The notes beneath the pieces are model-generated. The model was not told the origin of the DNA and did not search any database. It saw only the letters and a list, made by a program, of their open reading frames with translations. Positions 11,801 to 23,860 of a DNA stretch of 64,000 nt are shown here, piece by piece. The position numbers were made by a program, and so were the translations under genes. Within the stretch, counting starts at the first letter, position 1. Each line of letters opens with the position of its first letter. Source of the DNA: Isoetes taiwanensis (taxonomy: Eukaryota; Streptophyta; Lycopodiopsida; Isoetales; Isoetaceae); NCBI GenBank assembly GCA_021234155.1, contig JAJEKV010000002.1, positions 15,723,428-15,787,427 of the forward strand, written 5' to 3'.

Positions 11801-13508
11801 AAATTATATGCATTTTTCGCAAAGATGTACTATGCTTGCTCTATATAAAAACTTTCAATGCTCCACAGATTCGATTGGAACAACTAGAGTCGAATGCTGT
11901 AAATGACATGTTCATTATCATCTCGGATGTTTGGCTTGATAATGAAGAGGTACACATCTAAGAATTTCCAATATTGCTGTACCTAAGATGCTGTATCTTA
12001 TGCTTGCTGTCGTGTTTGTGAACCAGTCACTCGCAACACAAAATCTTATGAAATATTGAAATGCTGGTTATGGTGCAGACAATGGAGAAGCTTGCAACAG
12101 TTTTAAGTGGATATGAATCCGTGGATGTTGTGCCATCGGTGTTCATTTTTCTGGGAAACTTTTGTTCGCATTCATGCAATTTGGCATTTCATAATTTTGC
12201 ACAGCTACGGTAAGATTAGTGACATCATTTTACGTGCTCTCATAAGTGTCCCTTTCCCATGCAACAGACGTAATTTTGTCAAAATCCATAAGGAAACTGT
12301 TGATAAGGTGATGGTTATTAAAAGTAACATACTTTACGCTGTGACATGTTTGTATGTCTACAAATTTGAGATGTCATTTAAGAACGTAGAACTCAAAGAT
12401 AGGGCCTGAAGTTACTTCATAATATCATTTAGCATTCACAGTACCAGTTTGGATACTTAAACTCTTATTTTTTTCACTTATTTTAGTGAGGTGTAAACAA
12501 GCTCCTGGACCCTGTTTCACAGGCTACTTAGTCACTTGCTAATATGAAACATGAATTACAAACAAAATTTGTATAATGATCTTTGGAGTACATTTCAGAG
12601 TATATCTTCATTATATGCTTACTCTGCATATTTTTCAATGTTTATACAGTTCGCAATTCCGTAAATTGGGGGCACTAATTGCATCATATCCGCGTATCAA
12701 GGAAGCAAGTCAATTTATATTCATACCAGGCCCTGATGATCCAGGCAAGTGTTATATGAGTTTGCTGCAATCAATGAAAAGATTGACTTTCTAATTATAT
12801 CCATCACATCATATAGGCCCATCAAATGTCTTGCCTAGACCTCCTCTTCCAAAATTCTTCGCTGATGAATTTATGAAGCAAGTTCCAAATGCTATTTTCT
12901 CAAGTAACCCATGCAGGTACACTTAGATCTATAACAAGAAAATGATCTGATTAGCTATTGATAACTCTGATATGGTACGTTTTTGGACAGAATATTGTTT
13001 TATTCACAGGAGATGGTCCTCTTTCGTGAAGACCTGCTTTATAGGATGAGGAGGTCTTGCATTGTTCCTCCATCAGAAGAAGAAACTAATGATCCCTTTA
13101 GTCATGTATTTTCCTCGATAGTTGAACATGACTTGTGTTTGTGAATTTTGTGGCTGAAAATGTTGAATTGTTGCTGCAGCTTATAACAACTGTTACACAT
13201 CAAAGCCATTTATGTCCTCTGCCTCTTACAACACAACCCATCAGCTGGAATTATGATCACGCGCTTCGTCTCTATCCGAGTCCTCATACAGTAAGTTTTG
13301 TTTAGACTAATTGGAACGAGAGAAAGAGAGAGTTTATTTGCATCATGCTTAAGACATTCTTTTTTAGATTGTTCTTGCAGATCGGTCAGAGCAAAGAATG
13401 GCACAATATACTGGAATCACTTGCTTCAACCCAGGCTCATTTTCTATTGACGGAACATTTGTGGCTTATCGACCTGCAACACGGGAACCGGAACTTTCAG
13501 CTGTTTGA
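8862..13508 (+). CDS. DPB2: DNA polymerase epsilon subunit 2 (B subunit)
   Basis: This is a complete 13-exon gene, 1560 coding bases, 519 residues, close to the usual plant length of about 525. Exons: 8862-9027, 9101-9251, 9415-9568, 9656-9787, 9885-9962, 11685-11789, 11869-11949, 12079-12209, 12650-12744, 12817-12916, 12991-13105, 13180-13290, 13368-13508. All phases join without a break. The protein starts MEQQIRLRKIQQRFRMRGFS (N-terminal helical domain). It carries the pol-alpha/epsilon B-subunit core with an OB fold (RKSKRW-like RGKRWVMGVVSQLEDG) and an inactivated calcineurin-like phosphoesterase fold (DVWLDN, FLGNFCS, IPGPDDPGPS, SNPCR, THQSHLCPLPL, CFNPGSF) and ends YRPATREPELSAV. It is the accessory subunit that holds the leading-strand polymerase epsilon holoenzyme together in the nucleus. 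Intron 5 (9963-11684) is the longest. Intron 4 is U12-type and intron 9 is GC-AG. It appears functional. Confidence 0.96.
9788..9884 (+). other. DPB2: U12-type AT-AC intron of DPB2 (intron 4)
   Basis: This 97-nt intron begins ATATCCTTCT, the U12 donor consensus, and ends in AC. The branch-site consensus TTCCTTAAC lies at 9864-9872, about 12 bases before the AC. Splicing here joins ...VDFSSA to KITSGF..., the conserved polymerase epsilon B-subunit reading. No GT-AG alternative keeps the frame. Confidence 0.93.
12745..12816 (+). other. DPB2: GC-AG intron of DPB2 (intron 9)
   Basis: The donor is CCAG/GCAAGT with an otherwise perfect U2 consensus, and the acceptor is ATATAG. Using it gives PGPDDPGPSNVLP, matching the family. 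The nearby GTGTTA donor would shift the frame and hit a stop. Confidence 0.88.
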
Positions 13509-15386
13509 CATGAACTAGCATTGAAACTGAGAAACAAGTGAAGATAGGCTTCAACTAATTCTAAATAATAGGGCTTCAATGTATTGTTGAAAATACCTTC
13601 CATTCTTAAAAATTGTTTTTAGAATATTACTTATCTCTGTCATCCTGTACAGTATTCTTTGCTTACACTGGTACCAATTTATCCATCAATGTGCATATCC
13701 GTTGTGAATTAAGATCAAACAGATAAATAAATATTACATGCTTTGAAGGTAAGCTTGCTATAACATCTTCTTCTACATGATGTTTTTTCCGTTGAAAACC
13801 GAGCCAATCAACATATTTGTGTGTTCTGTTTTAAATTGTGATCTTCTCCACCTGGATCTTTATACGGTTTCCAGCATGAAGGCCTCAAAGGCGCAAAGTA
13901 TCTACAGCGGGCCGAGAAATATTTCCTACTAAAAATGGAGTTGTTGCAATAGAAAGAGGTATGTTATGATCTTTGTTTTGAACTACTTGGTATGTCTTAC
14001 CTCCTTGCGTTTTTTCATCCCAGGGTTTCAAAACATGCATTCCATAGAAAAGAATGCCACTCTCAACAATTGATCACAGTATATATGAGCTGCTACTGTA
14101 TGATATGCCAGAAATATGGGTATGGCTTGGGTTGTATGTATCCTTACTTCTTTGACAGTCCAGACTTTGCATATTGGATGATCATATACTTTAGAATTCC
14201 CAGTACAAATCATACCATAACAGATCGTTATACTGTAAGATTTTGGGGAATTGGAATCACTAAAGGGCCTCACGACCCAAATATAGAAGGTAAATTTCTT
14301 CACTCAAATTGCTTGAAGCTCAGTAGCTTCAAGCAAAACTGGGAGCTCCCTTGCTTCTTATGAACATGCAAGAATTCAACCTACAATCAGACTAGAGTTG
14401 GTCAGATAATATGTATCTGGGAGTTGTCTTCTAGCAGACTCCTAGAAGATGATATGGCAGCAGCAGATGCTCAAGTTTGTCCAGTTAATGGGCTGCAGCA
14501 AATTATCGGTCCCTGATCCATTATACAGATTTCATTTTCTTTCACATTTTGTGTACATTGTCGTCTTCCTTGGCGAACTTGCAGCAGAAGTCACAAATAC
14601 CTAGAATCTCCCTTTAGCGGAGAAGCAGAGAAGAAGGTAATGTAAGTTGCTGCATAAGTGCAGATTTACGTCTCATGCAGATGCAGTACTACTGTGAACT
14701 CAGTTATAGGATTCATGGACATGCTAACAGAGTGTTGAGCAGCTTTTGTGAGTATATTGACTGCTATAGATTCTGGGCATAGAACCTTTCTATTTAGGGT
14801 AGCCTAAAGAAGTTCTGATGTTGTAGTACCTGTCATAATTCGAGCAATCCAAGGCACATGGTCCCAGCCTGATACATAGAAGCAAATCACATATGCAGCA
14901 CCAATTCTTTTCTCCAGCTGTTAGAACTTATTGCATGTCTGAATCTTAGAATGGTCGTGCCTAACATTTTCAGGTATGAGTCAATTAATTTGACAGGTGC
15001 AAGCATTGTAAGGTATGAGTCAATTAATTTGACAGGTGCAAGCATTGTATCAAAGAAGCGATAGATAGGCAAGTAGGTAGGTAGATAGATAGATAGGCAA
15101 CAATTATACTTAAATGGCGCGGCTGGATGTTGCATACAAAATCTACACAATTCGTGTGCCACTTTGTTATCTCATGACACTTATCCTTTGTTAAACTTCT
15201 TTCAAATTTTCTTCCACGATAGGAATTTTCAAAATATGACTAGGAATGAAGGAAAGAAGAAATGAGAGAGAAAAAAGAAGAGAAAACACAATTAGAAGCG
15301 AATCTGAATACTTTAATAAAGTTGTAGAGCAACAAAAAAATATAGCCAAGCATTGAGATCAAAATAAACAAGAGGACCTCAGAATC
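13509..15386. other. Intergenic, small duplications, no gene
   Basis: This follows DPB2 and no convincing exon was found. A 40-bp tandem duplication (ggtatgagtcaattaattt...) occurs at about 14973-15050, followed by a (GATA/GGTA)n microsatellite at 15060-15100. Open frames near 14000-14360 show no family features. Confidence 0.45.
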
Positions 15387-15521
15387 TTTTTTTTTTTTTT
15401 TAGGGATAAACAATAAACTTTATTTACTTTAAGAGAACGATACAAAGCCACATGGCAGGGGTGCACCCATCTCCAAATGTGAGATGGGGATAGCTATTTG
15501 GCTACTATTCTCTTGTACGAC

Positions 15522-17446
15522 CTAGTGTAAGTTTAGGTAGGTGCCCCATATTTCAACCTTTACTTCTTCTTCACTCTCAAACACTTGCCTGAATTTTTTC
15601 AGCCTTTCAAGCACCATATGCAGAAGCTGATTTGGTGTTATGTCCTCTTGATTCTCATCGAAGACTAAGGCATTTCTCCTCTTCCATATTGACCAGATTG
15701 TCCAGGCCCTAGCTATATGAAAGGCCACCTTCTTCATGGTGCACCACTCTATGGGAAGGATTCCCAAGAGCAGTTCCTTGGTACCTAACGGGTATTCAAA
15801 GCTCTCCAGACTCCATGCCCATACTACTTGCAGCTTCTCACATTCCACCAGGCAATGTTCTATGGATTCCTGTTCAGCCTCGCACATGGGACATACTGGA
15901 CTGACGTTATTGTCCCATTTTGAGACTAGTTGATTGACCCTTGGAACCCTGTGTATCACTTGCCAAAGGAGAGCATTTATCTGTGGGGGCAAATACTTCT
16001 ACCATACATTTCTCCAGATGTTTTTAAGGGTTTCCTCCGTGATCACTAGTTCCCATTTGGACGATATTGGAAGTAACCCCTTGGTCCTCAAGCTTCTGTA
16101 ACTTGATTTTACAAACTTGTTTGGCTGAATCGCGGGGTGCAAGACCCATGGATTATGCTCTCCTCTAGTTATACTGTTTGGGAGTACTGTAGCCACACAT
16201 GCCCATATTGCTTTGTCTGCGTCCTTTAAGGCAAAACATACCTGAAATTTTGTCCAGCTGGCTAGATGCTCTCCCTTGTACCACTGAGCACAAGAATCTA
16301 TTCCACAATTTTTCCATCTCTTTACGATCCTTGCATCAGCCACCATACCTAAGGGGCCTTGTTTGTTGTGCAGTACCACTGGTACCCACCATGGGGGGAG
16401 ATCTCTGCTTCGAATTTGTTGATATCAAGCGTAAATAGTTTTTTTATGACTTGCCAAGCCGAGATTAATCCCTTCAGGAATGGAGAGGCTTCTCTACATG
16501 GCTTAAGATAAAAAAAGAGTGACCATGGGAGTGCGACTTTGACGGAGGGCTTACTATGCTTACATGAAGTTAATAGAGCCTGGTTGATGAGGTGCATACC
16601 TGGGGACTTCACCTCCTTCTGTAAGATCATCCATATGAATTTGGCTATTAGTACCTTGCTCTGTAATGATATGTCGACCATTCCAATTCCTCCCTCTGTC
16701 TTATCTCTCTTGCACTTCCACCAAGCGATTTTGACCACTGCCCCTTCTTCATTCCCTCCCCAACAAAGTTGCGAATTAACCCTTCTAATTCTTGTGCCTT
16801 CTCCTTTGGGGCTAGTAGAATTGATGACGTGTAGACATGAGTATTGCTTAACACATGTTTCGCCACAGTAATCCGTCCTGCAAGTGATAGCTTTGCCACC
16901 TTCCACCAATTTAAGTGTTTCTGGAGGCCTAGGAGAATTTCATCCCATATTTGTGCGTTAGCGATGTTAATGCCCACTGGAATACCTAACAGATTGGAAT
17001 GCTCTCCCTCTGGAATTATTTTCCATGGTATGATTGTCAAGCATGTGGGGTACGGGTCTACCAGTGGCCACTGTACTGAGCTTTTTTTTCCAATTTACAA
17101 GACATCCTGAAGCTATTGAGAATGAGAATGAGAATGAGAATGAGAATGAGAAGGAGGCTAGTAATTTACCTGCACTTGACAGATTATCTTCTTCTGCCTC
17201 TAAGAATAGGAATGTGTCATCTGCGTACTGGTTACATATTTGATGAGAGCCATCCAACATTTCTAGTCCCTGAATCATACCGTCTGCTGAGGCTTTCATG
17301 AATATCTGTGAAAGTGCTTCTGCCGTAATATTAAAGAGGAATGGGGCTAGGGGGCACCCTTGCCTGATGCCCCTCTTTATGTCGAATATTGGAGAGGGTT
17401 CACCTTGGAATAAGACTGAAGCTCGAGCAGATCGCAAAAGTTTCAT
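15522..17446 (-). pseudogene. LINE ORF2 reverse transcriptase remnant
   Basis: This is the coding part of the family C LINE. Overlapping minus-strand frames (17446-16967, 17040-16648, 16909-16349, 16379-15999, 15992-15522) follow one another, each taking over when the last is shifted. Conserved residues survive: the RQGCPLAPF motif, the YADD active site and the C-x2-C...H-x4-C zinc ligands. Upstream of YADD is normal, but after it an in-frame SFSF repeat, coded by (GAGAAT)n on the plus strand, has expanded inside the palm-to-thumb linker. Confidence 0.88.
17118..17152. repeat. (GAGAAT)n hexanucleotide repeat inside LINE RT
   Basis: About six units of GAGAAT on the plus strand encode alternating Ser-Phe on the minus strand within the LINE reading frame. 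The period of six keeps the frame. Confidence 0.9.
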
Positions 17447-17499
17447 GACCCCTTCTGTAAAAATATTTCCACAACCAGCTTGAGCATCATTTTATGCAG

Positions 17500-17760
17500 A
17501 ATATTGCTAAGCCTAAACTAGAAGTTATGCAGAAAGGGAAGAGGGAGGCCATTCCTTGTGTGGCAGGGGGGCCCTGAGAATCTTGCTAAGTCTAAACTAG
17601 AAGTTATATGGAAAGGGAAGGAGGCCATTCCTTGTGTGGCAGGGGCACCTGACTAGAGCAAGCAGCAACAACCACTGAGAATCTTGCTAATTGTAAACTA
17701 GAAGTTATGTGGAAAGAGAAGAGGGAGGCAATTCCCTGTGTGTCAGGGGTGTGTCAGGGC
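17500..17760. repeat. Three-copy tandem repeat next to LINE C
   Basis: The phrase TTGCTAAG/TTGCTAATT...AAACTAGAAGTTAT...GGAAAG...GAGGCCATTCC...TGTGTGGCAGGGG recurs three times, starting near 17501, 17583 and 17683. Spacing is about 80-100 bp, with small insertions. A related inverted phrase (CACACAGGGAATGG) follows at 17822. Confidence 0.75.
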
Positions 17761-18361
17761 GCCTGGCGACAGCTAGCAGCCGGGAGCGTCATGGCGGCTG
17801 GCCATAGCCAGGTGCCCCTATCACACAGGGAATGGCTGACCTTGACCATTCCACAACGTCAAGGGAAGAAGGAACGGGTATGAGCTTCTAAGTTTTCTGA
17901 TTAAACAGATTTTCATTCAAGATTGAAGAAAGAAAGGCAGAAGAAATCAGAAAATTGCATGCAGCAGGAGTATTTTCACTTACGAGAGCTTGCACGGACT
18001 TGGCGTTGCCTGATGATTCATCAGAATACCCTGTTGTTCTGTTAGAGCTTGCAAGGTAGAAGCAAGAATACCCTAAGTCTTGCTATGTTAGAGCTTGCAA
18101 GGTAGAAGCAGGGTTCGGCTGCGATCTTTGAGGTTTTCCAGGTCTCTGGAACCAAATAGTTTACAGGTGCAGATCCAAATCCGATGTAGGTAACCTGCTG
18201 CAAGAGGTCATTACAAAATGTTGTAGCAACATGTCATTTTGGGATAGAATGGTTGCCACATGGTAGTGTACAATTGGAAGACAAGCAAGGAGGAAGACCA
18301 ACTTTTCTTGACGTATATATAGTACAATGTCCTCGAACACAACATGGCAAAACAATTAGAA

Positions 18362-18391
18362 CTAGTAACGGGTGCCCGACGTTGCCGGGCA
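18362..18391 (-). mobile_element. Helitron-type 3' terminus 1
   Basis: On the minus strand a hairpin (GCCCGGCAACGTCGGGC with one mismatch) is followed by a short spacer and CTAG, then T. This is the Helitron 3' signature: hairpin about 7-12 bases before CTRR, inserted 5' of T. The matching 5' TC end was not located, so element length and cargo are unknown. Confidence 0.6.
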
Positions 18392-19045
18392 TAAATACGA
18401 TTATATTGTAGGTAGCCATGTTGTAAACACGTTATTAAAATTCGAAATAATGAAAATGAGAGAAGGGAGATGATTTTAGCTTATATGATTTAAAGGTTGG
18501 TGCATTTCATGCTTGACAAATGTTCATGGGAGCATGAGGGAATAAGTTGAACTTTGAATTTGCAGAATATGGAGCTCCATCTTGAGAATGTGGTCTAGTA
18601 ATGTAAGTTTGTTTGTGGGTTGTTCAACATATAGTTGGTTGTGTTGATGGTTTATAGCTAATAGTAAGTTAGTTTGTGGTTTGTTCAACATATAACAAAA
18701 ATTGCTTATTGATCATTTGTGTTTAAGAAATGTGGCTTGTTCTCTGAATTCTTCTTGCTATTAGTAGGAACGAATAATGTAGGTTTCTACTTATTGGTCT
18801 TCATGTTACATAATAATAGTAGCAAGGAAAACATATTTGGAGAGCCCTATAATATTCGGCCTTAGCCACAACATGTTAGTAGGCAAGGATGTATAAATAG
18901 GAAAAGAAGTGTTTGTTTAATTTTTTTGTCGTATGCGTGAAAGATGTGTCTGATATCGTGTGTGGAGCTTAGCAAGGGTGTACATGTGTTTAAGTTTTAT
19001 TATGAATAATAGTTTGTTGATGCCAAAATGTTAGATTTTTCAGCT

Positions 19046-19310
19046 GCAAATAATAGATTGAATTTATCTTCAGATAGGCATCTTTCATGGCCTTCTTTTG
19101 TTTCTAGCACGATGTGGCATAAATCGAATAGAACAAAATGTGAAAGAAACCAATTCAAATGCTCTATCCTCAATTGCAAATAATAGACTGGATTCATCTT
19201 CAAATAGGTATCTTTCGTGGTCTTCTTTTATATTTTTTGCTTCTCTGGAATATCGCAATGTGGCATAAATTGAATACATCAAAATATGACTGGAAATTGA
19301 TTCAAAATGA
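19046..19310. repeat. 130-bp tandem duplication
   Basis: Two diverged copies offset by 130 bp start at GCAAATAATAG (19046 and 19176) and share the phrases ATCTTTC.TGG.CTTCTTTT and GATGTGGCATAAAT / CAATGTGGCATAAAT. This is noncoding. Confidence 0.7.
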
Positions 19311-19457
19311 TAACTTGCATTTCTTAGTTCCCTTTTTACATCTGTTATGGCATGCATACGTTCAAACACACTTTCTGAAACCCCGAAGCGAGCTTTTGCC
19401 ATAAATCCCATGATATAAAAGGAAAAAATGAAAAAACATTTTCTGCTACAACTAATA

Positions 19458-19485
19458 CTAGTTATGGTGCCCGGCGTTGCCGGGC
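19458..19485 (-). mobile_element. Helitron-type 3' terminus 2
   Basis: This is the same family signature as at 18362: perfect hairpin GCCCGGCAACGCCGGGC, spacer ACCATAA, then CTAG and T on the minus strand. Beyond the hairpin the two sites are not alike, as expected for non-autonomous Helitrons sharing only ends. Confidence 0.62.
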
Positions 19486-19489
19486 TTTA

Positions 19490-22400
19490 GTAACAACTTG
19501 ATAGGCGAGGGGAGGAAGGAGATTGTTGACAGTTGGCTAGGAAATGTGGCTTTTTGGGAGGAAAGGAGGAGCAAGAGGGTACTATAGAGCAACACTTTAA
19601 GATTCATGGATGAAGATAAAAGCCTATTGTGCACAAAATTATAACTTTCATCTCAAATGTTGAACTGTAAATATGTTATAGTATGTTTAACTTAGATTCA
19701 ATGCAAAGGCATGTTGTGATGTACAATGTTAATTGACTAAAGCATATAGTTCCAAGAGAATTATGAAAAAGCATCATGAATTGTATTTTATACAAATTCC
19801 AAATGTGTATTTATACTAACTGATTGAACAAACAACCTGATATTCTTCTCAATAGCAAATTTAAATTTGCACCATACATTGCCTATCCTTCACAACAATG
19901 TCTTGTATTGGGGTTAACAAACAGCCAACAATGTCCTATATTGGGGTTAACATACCGTCTATTAAGGCATAAAATTATAAGCTGGTGAGTTTCATATTAG
20001 CCCACATTTTATTTATGGTGGTTATGCTAATGGCAACAATGTGAAATGATTTGAATAATAAGACTTATAAAATGCTCATTTTATTTATGGTGGTTATGCT
20101 AATGGCAACACATTGTAGCTAAGAAGACGTTAAAGGTTCATTGAAACGTAGTTTGGCCAAGTGGAACTATGGAGTAGTGCTCTAATGCAACTTAAATATC
20201 AAGGAAAAGCGACTGATTTGTATTGCATATAGATTTCAGACGAAGCAATGGTGTAAGAGCAAATATGGGTCATGCGTATGCATTTTCTGAATATTTATGT
20301 TCATTTTTTTTATGCATATAGAGCTCTCTATCCAATAGCAATATGAGATTGTATGTTTTCTTGTTTTCTGTTCATTTATCTTACCCTGTTCATTTATCTT
20401 ACCATGCATCTTTGACTGGTATGGCTGAATTATGCATCACAATGGACCATGAAATAAGTCTGAATTATGAAGAGCACCATGGTACATTCTGGTCTGGATG
20501 AATTATGGCGAAATGTCAGGGAATTTGAAACAGTTGAAATTGAACTCTGCAAAATTGTGATGCCAATTTTTTTACTGTTAAGATGATCAAAACATGCAGC
20601 AATTTAAGCCTGCAAAACAGGCAGCAATTTAAGCTTGAAAAGTTCTAAGACAATGCATTATAATAACCAACCAACAACTGTCTCAACAACAAATCATATG
20701 TTGCAGCTTGAAGACCAATCAAATAGTTCCAAGATATATTTGATTCATGTTCAGCCATAACTGGTCTACATCATGCTGCATCCATACAACTTGCCTCCAC
20801 CAGATGTTGCCAGCAATTAATATCAGATATAGGCTATATTACAATCAATTGGCTGCATAACCAACAGAGCTGTTTGGGAAGTTACCATTAGATTTGCATG
20901 TTCTATTTCAGAAGGATTCGTCATGATGACGGGCACATGAAGCTAAAACTTTCGCCCCAATCTGCACCATAGTAGCCATTGTTAAGCAGGATCAACATCT
21001 TGGATGCCATTTCTCCTATTCCATGCATGTCTATCCAAAATAGGAAGGCATAAACTCTTTCTCATATCATACTGCGATGACTACACATGAATAAGACAAT
21101 GAGTTAGAAGCTCCTAAATGCCTTTGTATCAGGGATTTAGTTATTTTAATCAGAATAACAACGATGGTAAGAGAATGATGGCGAGCCAAATGTATTATTT
21201 GCTAGCAATACACCTATAGTTGAAACTTCTCCCTTGCATCATGTGATGAGGGTCTTGTTGACATTTAAGGATATGAGTCAATCGTTCCACGTTGATGACA
21301 ATTTCCATGGACTTGCATGCATTTTGAACATCAATAGAGTGGGTTGTTTACATTCCAGTTTCTATTGTATACAAAACAGACCAAATGTGAATACAATAGA
21401 CTATGCCAGTTCTAACAAACCTGAAAGACAAAGATGGTGATCTACCACAGGCCATAAGTGCTATAGCACAATCGCATTCAACTTGGTGCTAGAGCATGGT
21501 CTTTGCACCCATGAACACTTCTGAACATACCAAGAAGGCTGCAAATCTTGCATTTGCTACCTTTTAAACATTTCAATCATCCTCTAGAAGCTTTGCAATT
21601 TATGAAACTCCTGATACCTCTAAACTTTGTGCTCTACTTTCATGCAGATATTATGATATGCTGGATTCATGTCACAAATCTAAGTTTGAAATAAGAAAGA
21701 GAGTCACACGCAAATGGTTACCTCATCGAAGGACATTGCTTGCTGTTATAAACAGTTTCTCATTCTTCTATGTTGTCCTCTTGAGCTGCCTCTAATAAAT
21801 GCATATAATATCTTCAGCACATCAAATACAAAAGAATCTAGAAGATACTAAGGACCTTTTGCAAAATAAACAATAGTCTAGAGGAAACGGAAGACCTTTG
21901 AATAAAGAGTTTTGGTAAGGTGGTTTCATGATCATATGTTCTGTCCAAAAGTTATGTTGCTGCATCTAAGCTATAACCACAAATTCCATAAGCACCTCTA
22001 GTTTGCATGGTTACTTCTATGCTGAAGAACAGAAGCCTTTCATGGATTTTGTGACTGCTAATTTGTCTTTCTAGCAAGATGACATCAATAGGAAGTTGGT
22101 TGGTGTGCTTGTGAGGACAATAAAAGAATCAGCTTATTTGGAGCTGGGTCGATGACCAAAGAGCTTGTTCCTGAAAGGTTAAAGATGGTTAGTCTACAGA
22201 TGAATGCATTTAGTGGCTGAATATGTCTTATTCTAGATTTGTTGTTGAAGGCACTTGGCATACAGTTGGATAATTAGTAGTATAACATTGAAAAGTTCTA
22301 CCGAAGCATCTATTTTTCATGCACATGAGCGATTGAAGCAGGAACTGGTTTGGATCTGTTGTTCATGGCTACCCGTACTAAAATATGAAGCTCGAATATT

Positions 22401-23190
22401 GTTTATGAATAATAAACGACATTTAAAAGTACATATGGCCATAGCATAAACTGCAAGATTCAAGAAATGGGTAACATACATGATTACAATTGCCAAAGGA
22501 AAACACTCGTTCCATGTACTTGATTGTTCATGTAAGGGAGCCATCCATATAAAATCAAATAGAAATCAAATCCAAATATCTTGATCAAATCTTACCAGGG
22601 AGAAGAAAATCTTTGTCCAAATGGAGCGACTCCAAAGTAGAGTATTAATCACACTGAAAGAGGCCACGTGCGGACACACAATTCAGTCATATTTAAGGAA
22701 CATTCTTTAAGAGCTCAACAAATAACTTAAATCAAAGCAAGTACAAATTTGCAATGAATTGATGACTTCCCGTCTTGAAACATAGTAGCAAAAGAGTGAT
22801 CAATCTCATGAAGGAAACTACAACATTTTCATGGCAATTTGAAAAGAACTCAGTCCACCCATAACAGATATTCTCTCAAAGCATGATAATTTGGAAGAAC
22901 CTAGTCCATCCATAAAAGATGTTTCTCAAAGCTAAAAGGTTTGCAAAGCTCAAGCATGAAGGAAAAACGCCAGAGGAGACCCATTTTTCTAAGAAATAAG
23001 CAAAGCAAAGAAATCAGAGAAAGATCTGACCTAGCCCCTGGCAGTATCAAACATTCTCGCCTCCATTATAGCAGTATAGCATAATTCTGCATAATACCAG
23101 TATAGCAGCGTCCTGCATCCAGTAAGCATGCAGTAAGTATTCCACAAAGACAAATAATTAAATAAATAGAAAATTATAATGAAATCAAGT
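19490..23190. other. Long AT-rich stretch, no gene recognised
   Basis: No frame longer than about 80 codons has any family feature. Small direct repeats occur (a 36-bp phrase cattttatttatggtggtt at about 20008 and 20081, and CAATGTC.T.TATTGGGGTTAAC twice near 19900-19950). Given the Helitron ends at 18362 and 19458, part of this may be Helitron interior with captured noncoding DNA. Confidence 0.4.
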
Positions 23191-23860
23191 ATTATGTTGG
23201 CTACACGACAGAACAAACCCTAACACACAACTTGAAGCTCTGAATCCATTCCAAGCCACCTGCACGCCTACATCATCACCTGTAAGCATGCACAATGCTA
23301 TCATGAGAATGCCAAAAGTAATCATGCTTGAACAAATGGAGCAAAACACACCTGTAAGCATGCACAATGCTATCATGAGAATGCTAAAAGTAATCATGCT
23401 TGAACAAATGGAGCAAAACACACCTCAACTTGTGAGGAATTTCAAGTATTCTCTAATAGCAAATTATACACCTCCAACCTACAGCAAGGAAATCATCGTT
23501 TTGCAGCAGAACAGTTCTGGCCAAATATTATGTTGGCTACACGACAGAACAAACCCTAACACACAACTTGAAGCTCTGAATCCATTCCAAGCCACCTGCA
23601 CGCCTAGATCATCACCTGTAAGCATGCACAATGCTATCATGAGAATACCAAAAGTAATCATGCTTGAACAAATGGAGCAAAACACACCTGTAAGCATGCA
23701 CAATGCTATCATGAGAATGCCAAAAGTAATCATGCTTGAACAAATGGAGCAAAACACACCTCAACTTGTGAGGAATTTCAAGTATTCTCTAATAGCAAAT
23801 TATACACCTCCAACCTACAGCAAGGAAATCATCGTTTTGCAGCAGAACAGTTCTAGCAGA
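23191..23860. repeat. Nested tandem repeat: 335-bp unit x2 with 72-bp inner repeat
   Basis: A 335-bp unit starting at TATTATGTTGG (23191 and 23526) is duplicated almost perfectly. Inside each unit a 72-bp segment starting CCTGTAAGCATGC (23279 and 23351 in the first unit) is itself duplicated. Because 72 is a multiple of three, the plus strand stays open across the array, but this is repeat geometry and not evidence of a gene. Confidence 0.9.

Larger units (their letters stand above)
15387..17490 (-). mobile_element. LINE (family C), 5'-truncated, minus strand
   Basis: A run of 15 T at 15387-15401 marks the poly(A) tail of a minus-strand LINE. Reading leftward from about 17490 there is the palm of reverse transcriptase (IKRGIRQGCPLAPFLFN, then NQYADDTFLFLE with the YADD catalytic motif), the thumb/connection region (LNWWKVAKLSLAGRITVAKHVLSN; SKSLGGSAREIRQREEL), and a zf-RVT domain (CPMCEAEQESIEHCLVEC; WTIWSIWKRRNALVFDE) ending near 15522. 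At least four frameshifts break the reading, so it is inactive. Endonuclease and RT fingers are missing. The target site may carry GAGAATCTT, but no clean duplication was confirmed. Confidence 0.9.

Noticed and set aside
13860-14380. Possible extra exons after DPB2.
   Set aside because: DPB2 is complete at 13508 and readings here match no family and contain stops.
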